A stretch of DNA of 64,000 bases. It comes from Dyella sp. S184 (GTDB taxonomy: Bacteria; Pseudomonadota; Gammaproteobacteria; Xanthomonadales; Rhodanobacteraceae). The stretch is from positions 408,196 through 472,195 of the forward strand of contig NZ_LMUE01000009.1 in NCBI RefSeq assembly GCF_009766065.1, in the 5' to 3' direction. Under the pieces are notes generated by a model. The model ran no database searches. It saw only the letters and a program-made list of their open reading frames with translations, and was not told where the DNA came from. A program made the translations under genes and the position numbers. Every line of letters starts with the position of its first letter. The stretch's first letter is position 1. Of this stretch, positions 24,555-33,268 are shown in pieces.

Positions 24555-27131
24555 ATGAGCCAAGACGATCTGACCCAGCACACCCCGTTCATGCGTCAGT
24601 ACCTTTCGGCCAAAGCCGAACATCCGGAGGTGCTGCTGTTCTTCCGCATGGGCGATTTCTACGAGTTGTTCTATGACGATGCGCGCAAGGCAGCGCGACT
24701 GCTCGACATCACGCTGACCCAGCGCGGGCAGTCGGCCGGGGCGCCGATTCCGATGGCCGGCGTGCCGTATCACGCGGCAGAAAATTACCTTGCGCGACTG
24801 GTGCGGCTGGGCGAATCGGTGGCGATCTGCGAGCAGATCGGTGATCCGGCGCTGGCCAAGGGCATCGTCGAACGCAAGGTCGTGCGCATCGTGACGCCAG
24901 GTACGGTCACCGACGCGGCCCTGCTGGAAGAGCGTCGCGACAACCTGCTGCTGGCGATCGCAGCGGGGTTGAATGGTGCGTATGGCCTGGCCTGGGTCGA
25001 CCTCTCCAGCGGCCGCTTCCTGCTCAGCGAAGTGCCGAATGCCGAAGCGCTGGCCGCCGAACTGGCGCGGCTACAGCCAGCGGAAACGCTGATTGGCGAG
25101 GACGTGGCGTGGCCGAAGCTGGTCAGCAGCCTGCCCGGCCTGCGCAAGAGGCCACCGTGGCATTTCGACAGCGATGCGGCAAAGCGTGAGCTCAACCGTT
25201 TCTTCGGCACGCGCGATCTCGGTGGTTTCGGTGTGGACAACCTGCCGTTGGCGATCGCGGCAGCCGGTTGCCTGCTCGGCTATGTCGAGGAAACCCAGAA
25301 AAGCGCACTACCTCACCTCAGCGGCATGGCGGTCGAAAGCGCCAGCGAGACGATCGCACTGGATGCGGCGACGCGCCGCAATCTCGAGCTTGACACGCAC
25401 CCCAGCGGCCGCACCGAACATACCTTGCTCGGTGTGCTGGACGAGACGGTGACGCCGATGGGCGCGCGCCTGCTGCGCCGCTGGCTGAATCGCCCGATGC
25501 GCTCGCGCGAACTGCTGCGTCGACGCCATCAGGCGATCGGCACGCTGATCGACAGTCGCCGCTACGAATCACTACGTGAACAATTACGCGGTATCGGCGA
25601 CCTGGAACGCATCCTCGCCCGCGTCGCATTGCGCTCAGCGCGGCCACGTGATCTGTCCACCCTGCGCGACGGCCTCGCCGCCGCACCGATGTTGCGCGAA
25701 CAGATCGCAACATTGGACAGTCCGCTGTTGCACGCGCTGGTCGAGCGCATCGGCGATCACGCCGAGACAGCCGCCCTGCTCGCTCGCGCCATCGTGGCGC
25801 AGCCACCGGTGCTGCAGCGCGACGGCGGTGTGATCGCCGATCAGTACGACGCCGAACTCGACGAGCTGCGCCGGCTATCCACCCACGCCGACCAGTATCT
25901 GGTCGAACTGGAGGAGCGTGAGAAGGCTGCCAGCGGCATCAGCACGCTCAAGGTTGGCTACAACCGCGTGCACGGCTACTACATCGAAATCACCAAGGCG
26001 CAGTCGGACAAGGCACCCACGCACTACACGCGCCGGCAGACCACGAAGAACGCCGAGCGCTACATCACCGAGGAACTGAAGACGTTCGAGGACAAGGTGC
26101 TGTCGGCGAAGGAACGCTCGCTGATGCGCGAACGCGCGCTGTATGAGGCGCTGCTCGACACACTCACGGAAAAGCTGGAGACGCTGAAAGCTGCTGCCGA
26201 TGCGATGGCCGAACTCGACGTGCTCGCCACGCTGGCCGAACGCGCCGAAGCGCTGGACTGGGGCGCGCCAGAACTCACCGATGAGCCAGGTATCGCGATC
26301 GAGCGTGGCCGTCACCCGGTGGTCGAGAAAGTCCGCGACGAGCCGTTCGAACCGAATGATCTCAAGCTCGGCGACGCGCGCCGCATGCTGGTGATCACCG
26401 GCCCGAACATGGGCGGCAAATCGACGTACATGCGGCAGAACGCGTTGATCGTGCTGCTCGCGCATATCGGCAGCTATGTACCGGCCAGTGGTGCGGTGAT
26501 CGGCCCGATCGACCGCATCTTCACCCGCATCGGCGCCGGCGACGACCTGTCGCGCGGCCAGTCCACCTTCATGGTGGAAATGAGCGAGACGGCGAACATC
26601 CTGCACAACGCCACCGAGCACAGCCTGGTGCTGATGGACGAGGTGGGCCGCGGTACCAGCACCTACGATGGACTTTCACTCGCACGTGCTGCCGCCGTGC
26701 ACCTGGCACGCAACAGCCGCGCCTACACATTGTTCGCCACGCATTACTTCGAGCTGACCGAACTGGCCGGCGAGTTCCCTGCGATCGCGAACGTGCATCT
26801 CGACGCGGTGGAATACGGCGAGCAACTGGTGTTCATGCATGCAGTGAAGGACGGCCCGGCAAACCGCAGCTTCGGCCTGCAGGTCGCCGCGCTCGCGGGC
26901 CTGCCAAAGTCGGTGATCGCCGACGCGCGACGTACCCTGGCCGAGCTTGAACGTGGCACGCACAACCACGCGTCAATCAACAAACCCGCTGCCGAAGCTT
27001 CACCGCAACTCGGCCTGTTCGCTCCCGCACAGCCATCAGCAGTCGAGCGCGCACTGGAAGAAATCGATCCGGATGCGTTGACGCCGCGCGAAGCGCTGGA
27101 CGCACTGTACCGGCTGAAATCGCTGCCCTGA
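24555..27131 (+). CDS. mutS: DNA mismatch repair protein MutS
   Basis: The protein has 858 residues from ATG 24,555 ('[20 protein letters not shown]'). The mismatch-binding Phe-x-Glu is in '[20 protein letters not shown]'. Connector, lever and clamp domains follow, then the ATPase: Walker A '[17 protein letters not shown]', Walker B '[20 protein letters not shown]', and '[13 protein letters not shown]'. The C-terminal '[10 protein letters not shown]' is the usual tetramerisation tail. It is divergent from cinA. The ribosome binding site is weak. Confidence 0.97.
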   Translation: MSQDDLTQHTPFMRQYLSAKAEHPEVLLFFRMGDFYELFYDDARKAARLLDITLTQRGQSAGAPIPMAGVPYHAAENYLARLVRLGESVAICEQIGDPALAKGIVERKVVRIVTPGTVTDAALLEERRDNLLLAIAAGLNGAYGLAWVDLSSGRFLLSEVPNAEALAAELARLQPAETLIGEDVAWPKLVSSLPGLRKRPPWHFDSDAAKRELNRFFGTRDLGGFGVDNLPLAIAAAGCLLGYVEETQKSALPHLSGMAVESASETIALDAATRRNLELDTHPSGRTEHTLLGVLDETVTPMGARLLRRWLNRPMRSRELLRRRHQAIGTLIDSRRYESLREQLRGIGDLERILARVALRSARPRDLSTLRDGLAAAPMLREQIATLDSPLLHALVERIGDHAETAALLARAIVAQPPVLQRDGGVIADQYDAELDELRRLSTHADQYLVELEEREKAASGISTLKVGYNRVHGYYIEITKAQSDKAPTHYTRRQTTKNAERYITEELKTFEDKVLSAKERSLMRERALYEALLDTLTEKLETLKAAADAMAELDVLATLAERAEALDWGAPELTDEPGIAIERGRHPVVEKVRDEPFEPNDLKLGDARRMLVITGPNMGGKSTYMRQNALIVLLAHIGSYVPASGAVIGPIDRIFTRIGAGDDLSRGQSTFMVEMSETANILHNATEHSLVLMDEVGRGTSTYDGLSLARAAAVHLARNSRAYTLFATHYFELTELAGEFPAIANVHLDAVEYGEQLVFMHAVKDGPANRSFGLQVAALAGLPKSVIADARRTLAELERGTHNHASINKPAAEASPQLGLFAPAQPSAVERALEEIDPDALTPREALDALYRLKSLP

Positions 27132-27197
27132 ATTCACCCAAGTTCCTGGCGCAGGGATTGCGCATGTCGCGACGCTCTGCTGCTGGATGGACGAAGG

Positions 27198-28115
27198 CTA
27201 CAAGAGCGCGGCAGGCGATCCACCGCTGGATGCAGCTTTTCGGTGCGCCTGGATAAAGGTCAGTACGTCATCCAGCGTATGCGCATGCCCGCGTAGCGGC
27301 CGGGACATCGAAAACAGCAAGTCCGAGTGGCCCACACCTGGGTAAAGCTTCAAGGTCACGTCCTCGTGCTGCGCCTGCATCGCGCGCGCCAGCGATTTGC
27401 TGTTCGACGGATCGACTTCGTGATCGGCGGTTCCGTGCAATAGCAGCATGGGCGGTTCGGCACCGTGCGCGAACGAAACGGGTTGTGCGCGACGCTGCTC
27501 GGTCGCTGTCTTGCCGAACATGCCGATCATGTCCGTTTCCTTCGCCGCGATCGGCACGAAGTCGTAGACGCCGGCCAGGCCGATGAATCCGGCCAGATCG
27601 CGAGGCTGCATGCCCTGCGCCTCCAGCCACGCAGGATCGGTCGCCAGCAGGGCGGCGATCTGGCCGCCTGCCGAGTGACCCATCACGAAGATGTCCTGTG
27701 GATCGCCACCGAGCTGCCCGGCGTGATCGCGCGTCCATGCCACCGCGCGCGCGGCGTCCTGCATGAAGCCATCCATCTTCACGCTGGGGTATTTGCGGTA
27801 GTCGGGAATCACCACAATCACACCGTGCGCGGCCAGCGCGGCACCGGTGAAGCGATACCACTGGCGCTTGCCGCGCATCCAGTCACCGCCATAGAAAAAG
27901 ACCACGATGGGCGCATCCTTCGCATGGGCGGGGCGATAGACGTCCAGCGCCAGATGATGCTGCGCGTCGAACACGATGTGGCGTTCGGCGTCGATGCCCT
28001 TGTGCTCGTCGGTCGTATTGAGTCCGGCAAACAGGAAGGCGTGGCAGCCGCTCAAGAGCAGTGCTGCGCCGAGTACCAGCGACAGCAGGAGACCGTTTGT
28101 CCGGTGTGTGCTCAA
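27198..28115 (-). CDS. Alpha/beta hydrolase lipoprotein (esterase/lipase family)
   Basis: The protein has 305 residues from a TTG start with a GGGA motif upstream; no ATG lies near. The signal peptide 'LLLSLVLGAALLLSGCHAF' has a lipobox LSGC. The catalytic domain shows the oxyanion-type 'VVFFYGGDW', the nucleophile elbow 'VMGHSAGGQIAALLA', 'LHGTADHEVDP' with the acid, and a His in 'PGVGHSDLL'. It is similar to carboxylesterase/BD-FAE type hydrolases. The substrate is unknown. It is probably an outer- or inner-membrane-tethered esterase. Confidence 0.85.
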   Translation of the reverse strand: MSTHRTNGLLLSLVLGAALLLSGCHAFLFAGLNTTDEHKGIDAERHIVFDAQHHLALDVYRPAHAKDAPIVVFFYGGDWMRGKRQWYRFTGAALAAHGVIVVIPDYRKYPSVKMDGFMQDAARAVAWTRDHAGQLGGDPQDIFVMGHSAGGQIAALLATDPAWLEAQGMQPRDLAGFIGLAGVYDFVPIAAKETDMIGMFGKTATEQRRAQPVSFAHGAEPPMLLLHGTADHEVDPSNSKSLARAMQAQHEDVTLKLYPGVGHSDLLFSMSRPLRGHAHTLDDVLTFIQAHRKAASSGGSPAALL

Positions 28116-28170
28116 ACGAAATCCCAGGTTATCGGAAACCCCAACGACTGCTGGTTTGACAGCCCAACAA

Positions 28171-28202
28171 TGAGCCTCCTCGTGCAGGCACGAGGAGGCT
28201 CA
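28171..28202. terminator. 14-bp perfect hairpin between two - strand genes
   Basis: TGAGCCTCCTCGTG and CACGAGGAGGCTCA are separated by 4 nt. It lies 40 bp after the stop of the 28,242-28,604 gene (-), where a terminator is expected. The T-tract is weak. Confidence 0.65.
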
Positions 28203-28241
28203 GACCAGCGGATAAACCTACGCGTCTTCCAGGTCAGCAGG

Positions 28242-28604
28242 TTAACCCGCCTTGCGCTGCCGATGGATACGGCGGCTGTCGTGGTTCTCGGACTTGTTGA
28301 GATTTTTCTGCTCCTGCTTGGTCAGGTGGCCGTTGTGCTTGGCCTCATCGGCACTCTCACGCTGTGCGATGTTGGAGTCCTGCTTTTCGTCGCGCGCTTC
28401 CTGCTTCGCGTTGATCTGGCCATCTTTCACGCCGTTCTGGATGCGGTTCTGCTGGTTGTCGAGGCGCTGATTGACCTCATTCACCCGCGGATGCCCTGGA
28501 ACCGTGGCGTCCGGTGTCGCCTGCGCCATGGCCGCACTGGAAGCAAACGCGGCGGACACCAGCAGACCCATCAAGCTGAAGCGCAAAGTCGTCTTTGTAT
28601 TCAT
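28242..28604 (-). CDS. Small secreted charged protein, hypothetical
   Basis: The protein has 120 residues from ATG 28,604, with GAGGG upstream. The signal peptide 'TTLRFSLMGLLVSAAFASSA' is followed by a predicted cleavage after 'AMAQA'. The mature part is very hydrophilic and Asn/Gln/Lys/Asp rich: 'HPRVNEVNQRLDNQQNRIQN', 'GVKDGQINAKQEARDEKQDS', 'ADEAKHNGHLTKQEQKNLNK'. The pattern is familiar from unannotated small periplasmic proteins of Proteobacteria, with an EF-hand-like rhythm (DGQI...), but I do not know a function. Confidence 0.7.
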   Translation of the reverse strand: MNTKTTLRFSLMGLLVSAAFASSAAMAQATPDATVPGHPRVNEVNQRLDNQQNRIQNGVKDGQINAKQEARDEKQDSNIAQRESADEAKHNGHLTKQEQKNLNKSENHDSRRIHRQRKAG

Positions 28605-28920
28605 GAGTAACACCCTCGTTCATGTTAATTGGCAGGATTGGACATGTATCGAAGAGAATTGCATCGGCGCCCCGATGGAAATACGGCATCCGTGTACCTT
28701 GCCTCAAGCTCAGACTGAATCATCCGCGGTCGAATACCGAGAACCCCTTCCCCCGCGTAGATCCAGACAGTCGAGTCATCTGGCTGGCACAACAAGGGGA
28801 ACGGCGTGACCTTGAATCGCGTTGACCGCCACCTCGACTGCCCCGGTGCCTGTTCAGCCACCGTTGATGCAGGCGGCAGGCCGGCGATAGTCACTGCTAT
28901 CGGAAGCATCCACACGGCTG
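28605..28920. other. Intergenic region, no supported gene
   Basis: This region is upstream of the small secreted protein (-) and before the catalase remnant. A 96-codon - strand frame (28,625-28,915) begins with a signal-like stretch but has no ribosome binding site and no recognisable domain, so it is not called. Confidence 0.45.
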
Positions 28921-29130
28921 CATGCGACCCGACGAGCCGTTCCGGCTGATGAGTGATAGTCAGAAACAGCCACCGCTCGGCAATATCGCCGCCGCGATGC
29001 AGGGCGTACCGGAAGACGGAAGAAATCGTGCGTCGTCGGCTTGGTCACTTCGCCAAGGCCGACCCGACCTACGCGGCGGGTGTGGCCAAGGCACTGGGCA
29101 TCGGCCCTGATCCACGCGACTGGATGGAAA
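28921..29130 (+). pseudogene. Catalase C-terminal remnant, frameshifted
   Basis: In one frame 28,922 onward reads 'DEPFRLMSDSQKQPPLGNIA' and 'AAMQGVPE'. A few bases later another frame continues 'EEIVRRRLGHFAKADPTYAA' and 'GVAKALGI'. Together these match the end of monofunctional haem catalases (FRLMS...NIA.AMQGVPE.I..R...HF.KADP.YG.GVA.ALG). The rest of the gene, including all haem and catalytic residues, is absent. It is a decayed 3' fragment. Confidence 0.8.
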
Positions 29131-29175
29131 CACGTCGACGATCCGGGTATGGATCGTCGGCTAAACACGCATCGC

Positions 29176-29739
29176 TCAGATTGCCAGACTTTGCAGACTG
29201 CCTGGCTTGACGTCATGCATCATGGCGAGCGCAAGCATCTGCTCGAACGCGATATCGCGGGCTGCCAGACGACCCGAACGAATCAGCTGATCGATGCAAA
29301 TGGCCACCTCGTTCCGCCCGAACGGCTTCTTGATGAAGTCGTCGGCGCCGAAGCGCTGCACGTAGAACTGCTCAGTCGCCTGCGGGTTGCCGCTGATCAT
29401 CACGATTGGAATAGGCCGGGTCTGCGGATCCTGACGCAGAGAGCGCAGCACGGAGAAACCGTTGATGCCGGGCAATACGATGTCGAGGAAGATCAACGCC
29501 GGCAGCTCGTTGCGTGCCAGTTCGATCGCGCTCTCGCCATCCGGTGCCTTGGTCACGCTGTAGCCGTCCTGGCCCAGCATCTTGCCCAGCACGGCGCAGA
29601 TGGTGGGTGAATCGTCGACGACCAGTACTCGGGAGCCCGATGCCATCTGCAACCGCAAATTCACTCGCTGCTCGTCGCTCTTGCCGCCGAGCAGGCGTTT
29701 GAAGAAGCCGATGCCGTTTCTCAGTGCGAGTCCGTCCAT
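29176..29739 (-). CDS. Response regulator receiver protein (paralogue 1)
   Basis: The protein has about 187 residues. The start at 29,739 has a GGGGG motif 6 nt upstream; ATG 29,751 is an alternative. After an N-terminal 'GFFKRLLGG' helix comes a CheY-like REC domain: 'SRVLVVDDSPTICAVLGKML', phospho-acceptor Asp in 'ALIFLDIVLPGINGF' (D90 counted from 29,751), Ser/Thr 'IVMISG', and Lys 'DFIKKPFGRNEV'. There is no output domain. It resembles the PilH/PilG type single-domain regulators of pili. It shares about half its residues with the protein at 30,255. Confidence 0.85.
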   Translation of the reverse strand: MDGLALRNGIGFFKRLLGGKSDEQRVNLRLQMASGSRVLVVDDSPTICAVLGKMLGQDGYSVTKAPDGESAIELARNELPALIFLDIVLPGINGFSVLRSLRQDPQTRPIPIVMISGNPQATEQFYVQRFGADDFIKKPFGRNEVAICIDQLIRSGRLAARDIAFEQMLALAMMHDVKPGSLQSLAI

Positions 29740-29836
29740 GTCAGCCCCCATGTCGTTGAAGGTCGCGCAACCGGCGCGACCAGTGGATTTGCGCCAATGC
29801 TCCCGCAGATCCGACCGGTATTCTGGGATGCACTGC

Positions 29837-30226
29837 TCAGCGTGAGTCTTTCATCCGACGCAATTGACGGCGCGCATGCTTGTCCGGGCGCTTGATCGGG
29901 CCGCTCATGCCGATCAGCTGACGTTGCTCACGTGCGGCTTCGCGAGCCATGCGGCTCACTTCGGTCTCGCAATACAGTCCTTGCGCGGCGCTGGCCGGGC
30001 CGCGCCGGTCCGACAACAGCAGCACTTCGACTTCCAGCCGTTCCTCGCCGCGACTGATCCTCAGGCGATCACCGGCATGCAGCATCTTCGCCGGCTTGCA
30101 GCCGGCATCGTTGACGTCGATCTTGCCACCGTCGATTGCCTGCTTGGCGAGGCTGCGCGTCTTGAAGAAGCGTGCGGCCCACAGCCAGACATCGACACGC
30201 AGCTCCGAAATCGGATCAGCCTTCAC
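29837..30226 (-). CDS. hslR: Ribosome-associated heat-shock protein Hsp15 (S4 domain)
   Basis: The protein has 129 residues. The S4 RNA-binding domain is visible in 'ELRVDVWLWAARFFKTRSLA', 'KQAIDGGKIDVNDAGCKPAK' and 'LHAGDRLRISRG'. The C-terminal basic tail is 'RPDKHARRQLRRMKDSR'. Hsp15 rescues 50S subunits carrying a stalled nascent chain. It overlaps nothing and sits between the two receiver-domain genes on the same strand, 28 bp after the upstream one. Confidence 0.92.
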   Translation of the reverse strand: MKADPISELRVDVWLWAARFFKTRSLAKQAIDGGKIDVNDAGCKPAKMLHAGDRLRISRGEERLEVEVLLLSDRRGPASAAQGLYCETEVSRMAREAAREQRQLIGMSGPIKRPDKHARRQLRRMKDSR

Positions 30227-30254
30227 CTTGCCCGGATCCGGCTGGCTGGCCAGA

Positions 30255-30848
30255 TCAGGAATTTCCGGGCGGCGGCATGATCAGGTCATGCGGATCCGGC
30301 ATGGCGATGTCCGGGATCGCCGCGTGCTCGGCCTCGGTGTGTTCCGGCTCACTCGGTAGCGCCACTTCCAACGCACGCTCCTGCACCACCAGGCGACCGG
30401 TTTTCGTCAGGTGCTGGATGCGCGCAAACACCTCGCCACGACCGAACGGCTTCTTCATGAAGTCGTCGGCACCGAAGCGCTGTACATAGAACTGCTCGGT
30501 CGCCTGCAGGTTGCCACTGATCATCACGATCGGAATGTGCCGGGTCAGCGGATCGCGTCGCAACGTGCGCAATACCGCAAAACCGTTCATGCCAGGCAGG
30601 ACGATGTCCAGAAAGATCAGGTCGGGGCATTCCTTGCGCGCCAGTTCGATCGCGGTTTCGCCATCAGGTGCCTTGGACACCACGTGGCCGTCCTGGGTCA
30701 GCATCTTGCCGAGCACCGCGCGGATCGTGGCCGAATCATCCACTACCAGCACCCAGGCCCCCTTGGGCACACCCGGACGGGGCGCCGCGCGGCGGTCAGC
30801 GGGCCCGGTATTTCCGAAGAGCCGCCGGATCAGTTCAAAACCTGCCAT
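30255..30848 (-). CDS. Response regulator receiver protein (paralogue 2)
   Basis: The protein has 197 residues. The N-terminal 'MAGFELIRRLFGNTG' is followed by a REC domain: 'AWVLVVDDSATIRAVLGKML', Asp81 in 'LIFLDIVLPGMNGF', 'IVMISGN', and 'DFMKKPFGRGEVFARI'. A Pro-rich C-terminal tail follows ('MPDPHDLIMPPPGNS'). AGGGGAT lies upstream of the ATG. It is homologous to 29,176-29,739, so it looks like an ancestral duplication with hslR between. The partner kinase is not in the window. Confidence 0.87.
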   Translation of the reverse strand: MAGFELIRRLFGNTGPADRRAAPRPGVPKGAWVLVVDDSATIRAVLGKMLTQDGHVVSKAPDGETAIELARKECPDLIFLDIVLPGMNGFAVLRTLRRDPLTRHIPIVMISGNLQATEQFYVQRFGADDFMKKPFGRGEVFARIQHLTKTGRLVVQERALEVALPSEPEHTEAEHAAIPDIAMPDPHDLIMPPPGNS

Positions 30849-30926
30849 GACAGGATCCCCTTACCCGTTCATGAGATGACGATTAGTCTCGGCGTACTGG
30901 CGATCCGGCGCAAGCTGGCATTGTTC

Positions 30927-31829
30927 CTATTGCCCAAGCCATAGATTGCCCAGCGGTATGGTCAGCAGCGACAGCACGATCCCGGCGCCCAGCACGGTAT
31001 TGGCCAGTGCCGGCTCGAGGTTGTACTCGTCCGCCAGGATCGCCGCAGAGACCATCGGCGCCATCGCCGCCTGCAACACGCCGACGGTAAGCACCAGGCC
31101 GCCCACGCCAGTCGCCACGCCCATCGCCCAGCACAGCAACGGCGCCAGGAGCAGCTTCCAGCCGAGTCCCCAGCTGAGCGCGCCCAGCTGGCGCCCGCCG
31201 GGATGGAACTTGAACTGCAAGCCGACCGAGAACAGCGCCAGCGGCGTCAGCGTGGCGCCGATCGGCGCAAACACCCCGTGCAACAGTTCCGGCCAGCCAC
31301 CGCAGGCACCCGCCACGATGCCGACGATCAGCGCGACGAAGGCGGGGAAGGTCGCGATGCGCCGCAGGATCAGCAACGGCTCCGGCCTGCGTCCCGCATA
31401 GATCGAGGCCACCACGATACCGGCCGAGGCGAGCAGCGGAAACGCGCCGAGCTGGTCGGCCACTACTGCCAGCGCAAGTCCTTGCTGGCCGTGCAGCGCC
31501 TGCATCAGCGGGTAACCCATGAACGAGGTATTGCCCAGACCACAGACCAGGATCAGCGCGCCGGTGCGTTGCCTCGACCAGCCAAGCCGGGGTCCGAGCA
31601 GGCCGAACAGCATCCATGCACCGCCGAACGTGAGCACCATTGCCGCCACCGGAAACCAAAGCTGCGGATCGAACTTCACCTTTGGGATCAGATCCAGCAC
31701 CAGCGCTGGGAGCGCCACGTTGATCACCCACCAGTTGATCCCCGCCACGATGCCCGATGGCGGCTTCGCAAAGCGCGCCACCAGCACGCCCAGGATCAGG
31801 CAGACGAACAGCAGCAGCATTGCACTCAT
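30927..31829 (-). CDS. AEC-family (auxin efflux carrier-type) transporter
   Basis: The protein has 300 residues from the ATG at 31,829 ('MSAMLLLFVCLILGVLVARF'). Ten hydrophobic segments can be followed, with family marks 'WWVINVALPALVLDLIPKV', 'CGLGNTSFMGYPLMQALHGQ' and the C-terminal 'AAMAPMVSAAILADEYNLEP'. Members export or import organic acids or auxin-like compounds across the inner membrane. The substrate here is unknown. It is divergent from the phosphotransferase gene at 31,944. Confidence 0.88.
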   Translation of the reverse strand: MSAMLLLFVCLILGVLVARFAKPPSGIVAGINWWVINVALPALVLDLIPKVKFDPQLWFPVAAMVLTFGGAWMLFGLLGPRLGWSRQRTGALILVCGLGNTSFMGYPLMQALHGQQGLALAVVADQLGAFPLLASAGIVVASIYAGRRPEPLLILRRIATFPAFVALIVGIVAGACGGWPELLHGVFAPIGATLTPLALFSVGLQFKFHPGGRQLGALSWGLGWKLLLAPLLCWAMGVATGVGGLVLTVGVLQAAMAPMVSAAILADEYNLEPALANTVLGAGIVLSLLTIPLGNLWLGQ

Positions 31830-31943
31830 CGAACACAGCACACCGTTGGAAAGGCACCCCATTAGACGCGATGCCACACTTGTCCGGAAGCGTGCCCTGC
31901 ATCCTTTCGGGGATAATCGCTATCCGCCCCTCGCCGCCAGCCG

Positions 31944-33080
31944 ATGAACGATCCCATCCACCTCGCGCACGGACTGGCCGGTGACAACACACCACCGGAC
32001 TGGCCCACGCTGACCACCCCCGAGGTCGACACGCTGTTGCGCGGCTATCCGCAGTTCGGCGCACCCACGCGCATCGACTGGCACAGCCCGCGTCCGCTGT
32101 CGGCCGCCTGTCTGGTTGAGACGACCCGTGGCGTCGTCTTCATTAAGCGCCATCACCACAGCGTGCGTTCGGTCGCCACACTCCGCGAGGAGCACAACTT
32201 CATCGCCCACCTGCGTGCAAACGGCATGCCGATACCGATGGTGCTGCGTGATGTGCAAGGGCAAACCGCGGTGGCGATCGGCGACTGGATCTACGAGGTA
32301 CATGAACATGCCGCTGGCATCGATCTGTATCGCGAGGCGTTCTCATGGTCGCCGCTGCCGAACCGTGAACACGCGCTCAGCGCTGGCCGCATGCTGGCTG
32401 CGTTGCATGACGCAGCAGCGAACTACCAGGCCACCCAGCGCGACACCCACCTGCTGGTCGCACGCAGCGAACTGATCACCTCATCCGACCCGGTCGCCAC
32501 GCTGCAGGCGCAACTGCCGCAACGACCTGGTCTGGCCGATTATCTTGGTGATCGCGACTGGAGAACGGATCTAAGCCAACTGCTCGTGCCCTGGCATGCC
32601 GCTGCACGACAGCGGCTGGCGCAACAGCCTCGACTATGGACGCACGGCGACTGGCATGTCTCCAACCTGTGCTGGAGTGACGACCGCGCAGACGCACGTA
32701 TTTCCGCCGTGCTCGACTTCGGTCTCGCCGCCGCCAACTACGCGCTGTTCGATCTGGCCACCGCGATCGAGCGGAACGCGATCGCATGGCTGGCGCTGGA
32801 TACCGGCGATGCGGCCGTGCACCTCGACATCGCCCGCGCGCTGATCGAAGGCTATCGGCAACAGCGGCGGCTGGATGCCGCAGACATTCATCTATTGGCT
32901 GGCCTGCTGCCGCTGGTGCACGTGGATTTCGCGCTGTCCGAGGTCGAGTATTTCCACACCATTACCCACTCACGCGCCAACGCCGATGTGGCCTACGACA
33001 ACTTCCTGATCGGCCATGCAGCATGGTTTGGCACGCCGCCGGGACAGGCCCTGCTGCAAGCCATCCGCGACAGTGCCTGA
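31944..33080 (+). CDS. Aminoglycoside phosphotransferase-fold (APH/choline kinase-like) protein
   Basis: The protein has 378 residues. A kinase-like N-lobe is visible ('GVVFIKRHHHSVRSVATLRE', Lys), followed by 'VHEHAAGIDLYR', the Brenner-type catalytic loop 'LWTHGDWHVSNLCWSDD' and the DFG-equivalent 'AVLDFGLAAANYALFDL'. The family phosphorylates small hydroxylated molecules. It ends just upstream of the TPP riboswitch of the thiamine-uptake operon and reads in the same direction, so a thiamine-kinase-type role is possible but unproven; homoserine/choline-type substrates are alternatives. Confidence 0.8.
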   Translation: MNDPIHLAHGLAGDNTPPDWPTLTTPEVDTLLRGYPQFGAPTRIDWHSPRPLSAACLVETTRGVVFIKRHHHSVRSVATLREEHNFIAHLRANGMPIPMVLRDVQGQTAVAIGDWIYEVHEHAAGIDLYREAFSWSPLPNREHALSAGRMLAALHDAAANYQATQRDTHLLVARSELITSSDPVATLQAQLPQRPGLADYLGDRDWRTDLSQLLVPWHAAARQRLAQQPRLWTHGDWHVSNLCWSDDRADARISAVLDFGLAAANYALFDLATAIERNAIAWLALDTGDAAVHLDIARALIEGYRQQRRLDAADIHLLAGLLPLVHVDFALSEVEYFHTITHSRANADVAYDNFLIGHAAWFGTPPGQALLQAIRDSA

Positions 33081-33118
33081 CCCAGCCAACAACCATTCGT
33101 GGTTCAATACACGTTCTT

Positions 33119-33198
33119 GAAGCGGGGGTGCCCGGTGTCTGCCGGGCTGAGAGAGTCCCTTGGAACCTGATCCGGTTAGTACCGGCGTAGGGAGCTTG
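33119..33198 (+). promoter_or_regulatory. TPP (thiamine pyrophosphate) riboswitch
   Basis: The conserved THI-box core is present: GGGGGTGCCC, then CTGAGAGAG, CCTTGGAACCTGATCCGG, TTAGTACCGGCGTAGGGA. The closing helix AAGC/GCTT and the P3 stem GCCCGG/CCGGGC can be paired. It lies in the leader 70 bp before the TonB-dependent receptor. TPP binding is expected to shut off expression (premature termination or RBS masking). Confidence 0.95.
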
Positions 33199-33268
33199 CT
33201 GATCCAGCACGTCCGTCCGGACGTGCGGATCGCCGTCGCTTCGTCCGCATTACAGAAGACGATTGACG

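Noticed and set aside
28625..28915. 96-codon - strand frame with signal-like start
   Set aside because: No Shine-Dalgarno motif and no recognisable domain. The hydrophobic start is short. Left as uncertain non-coding.
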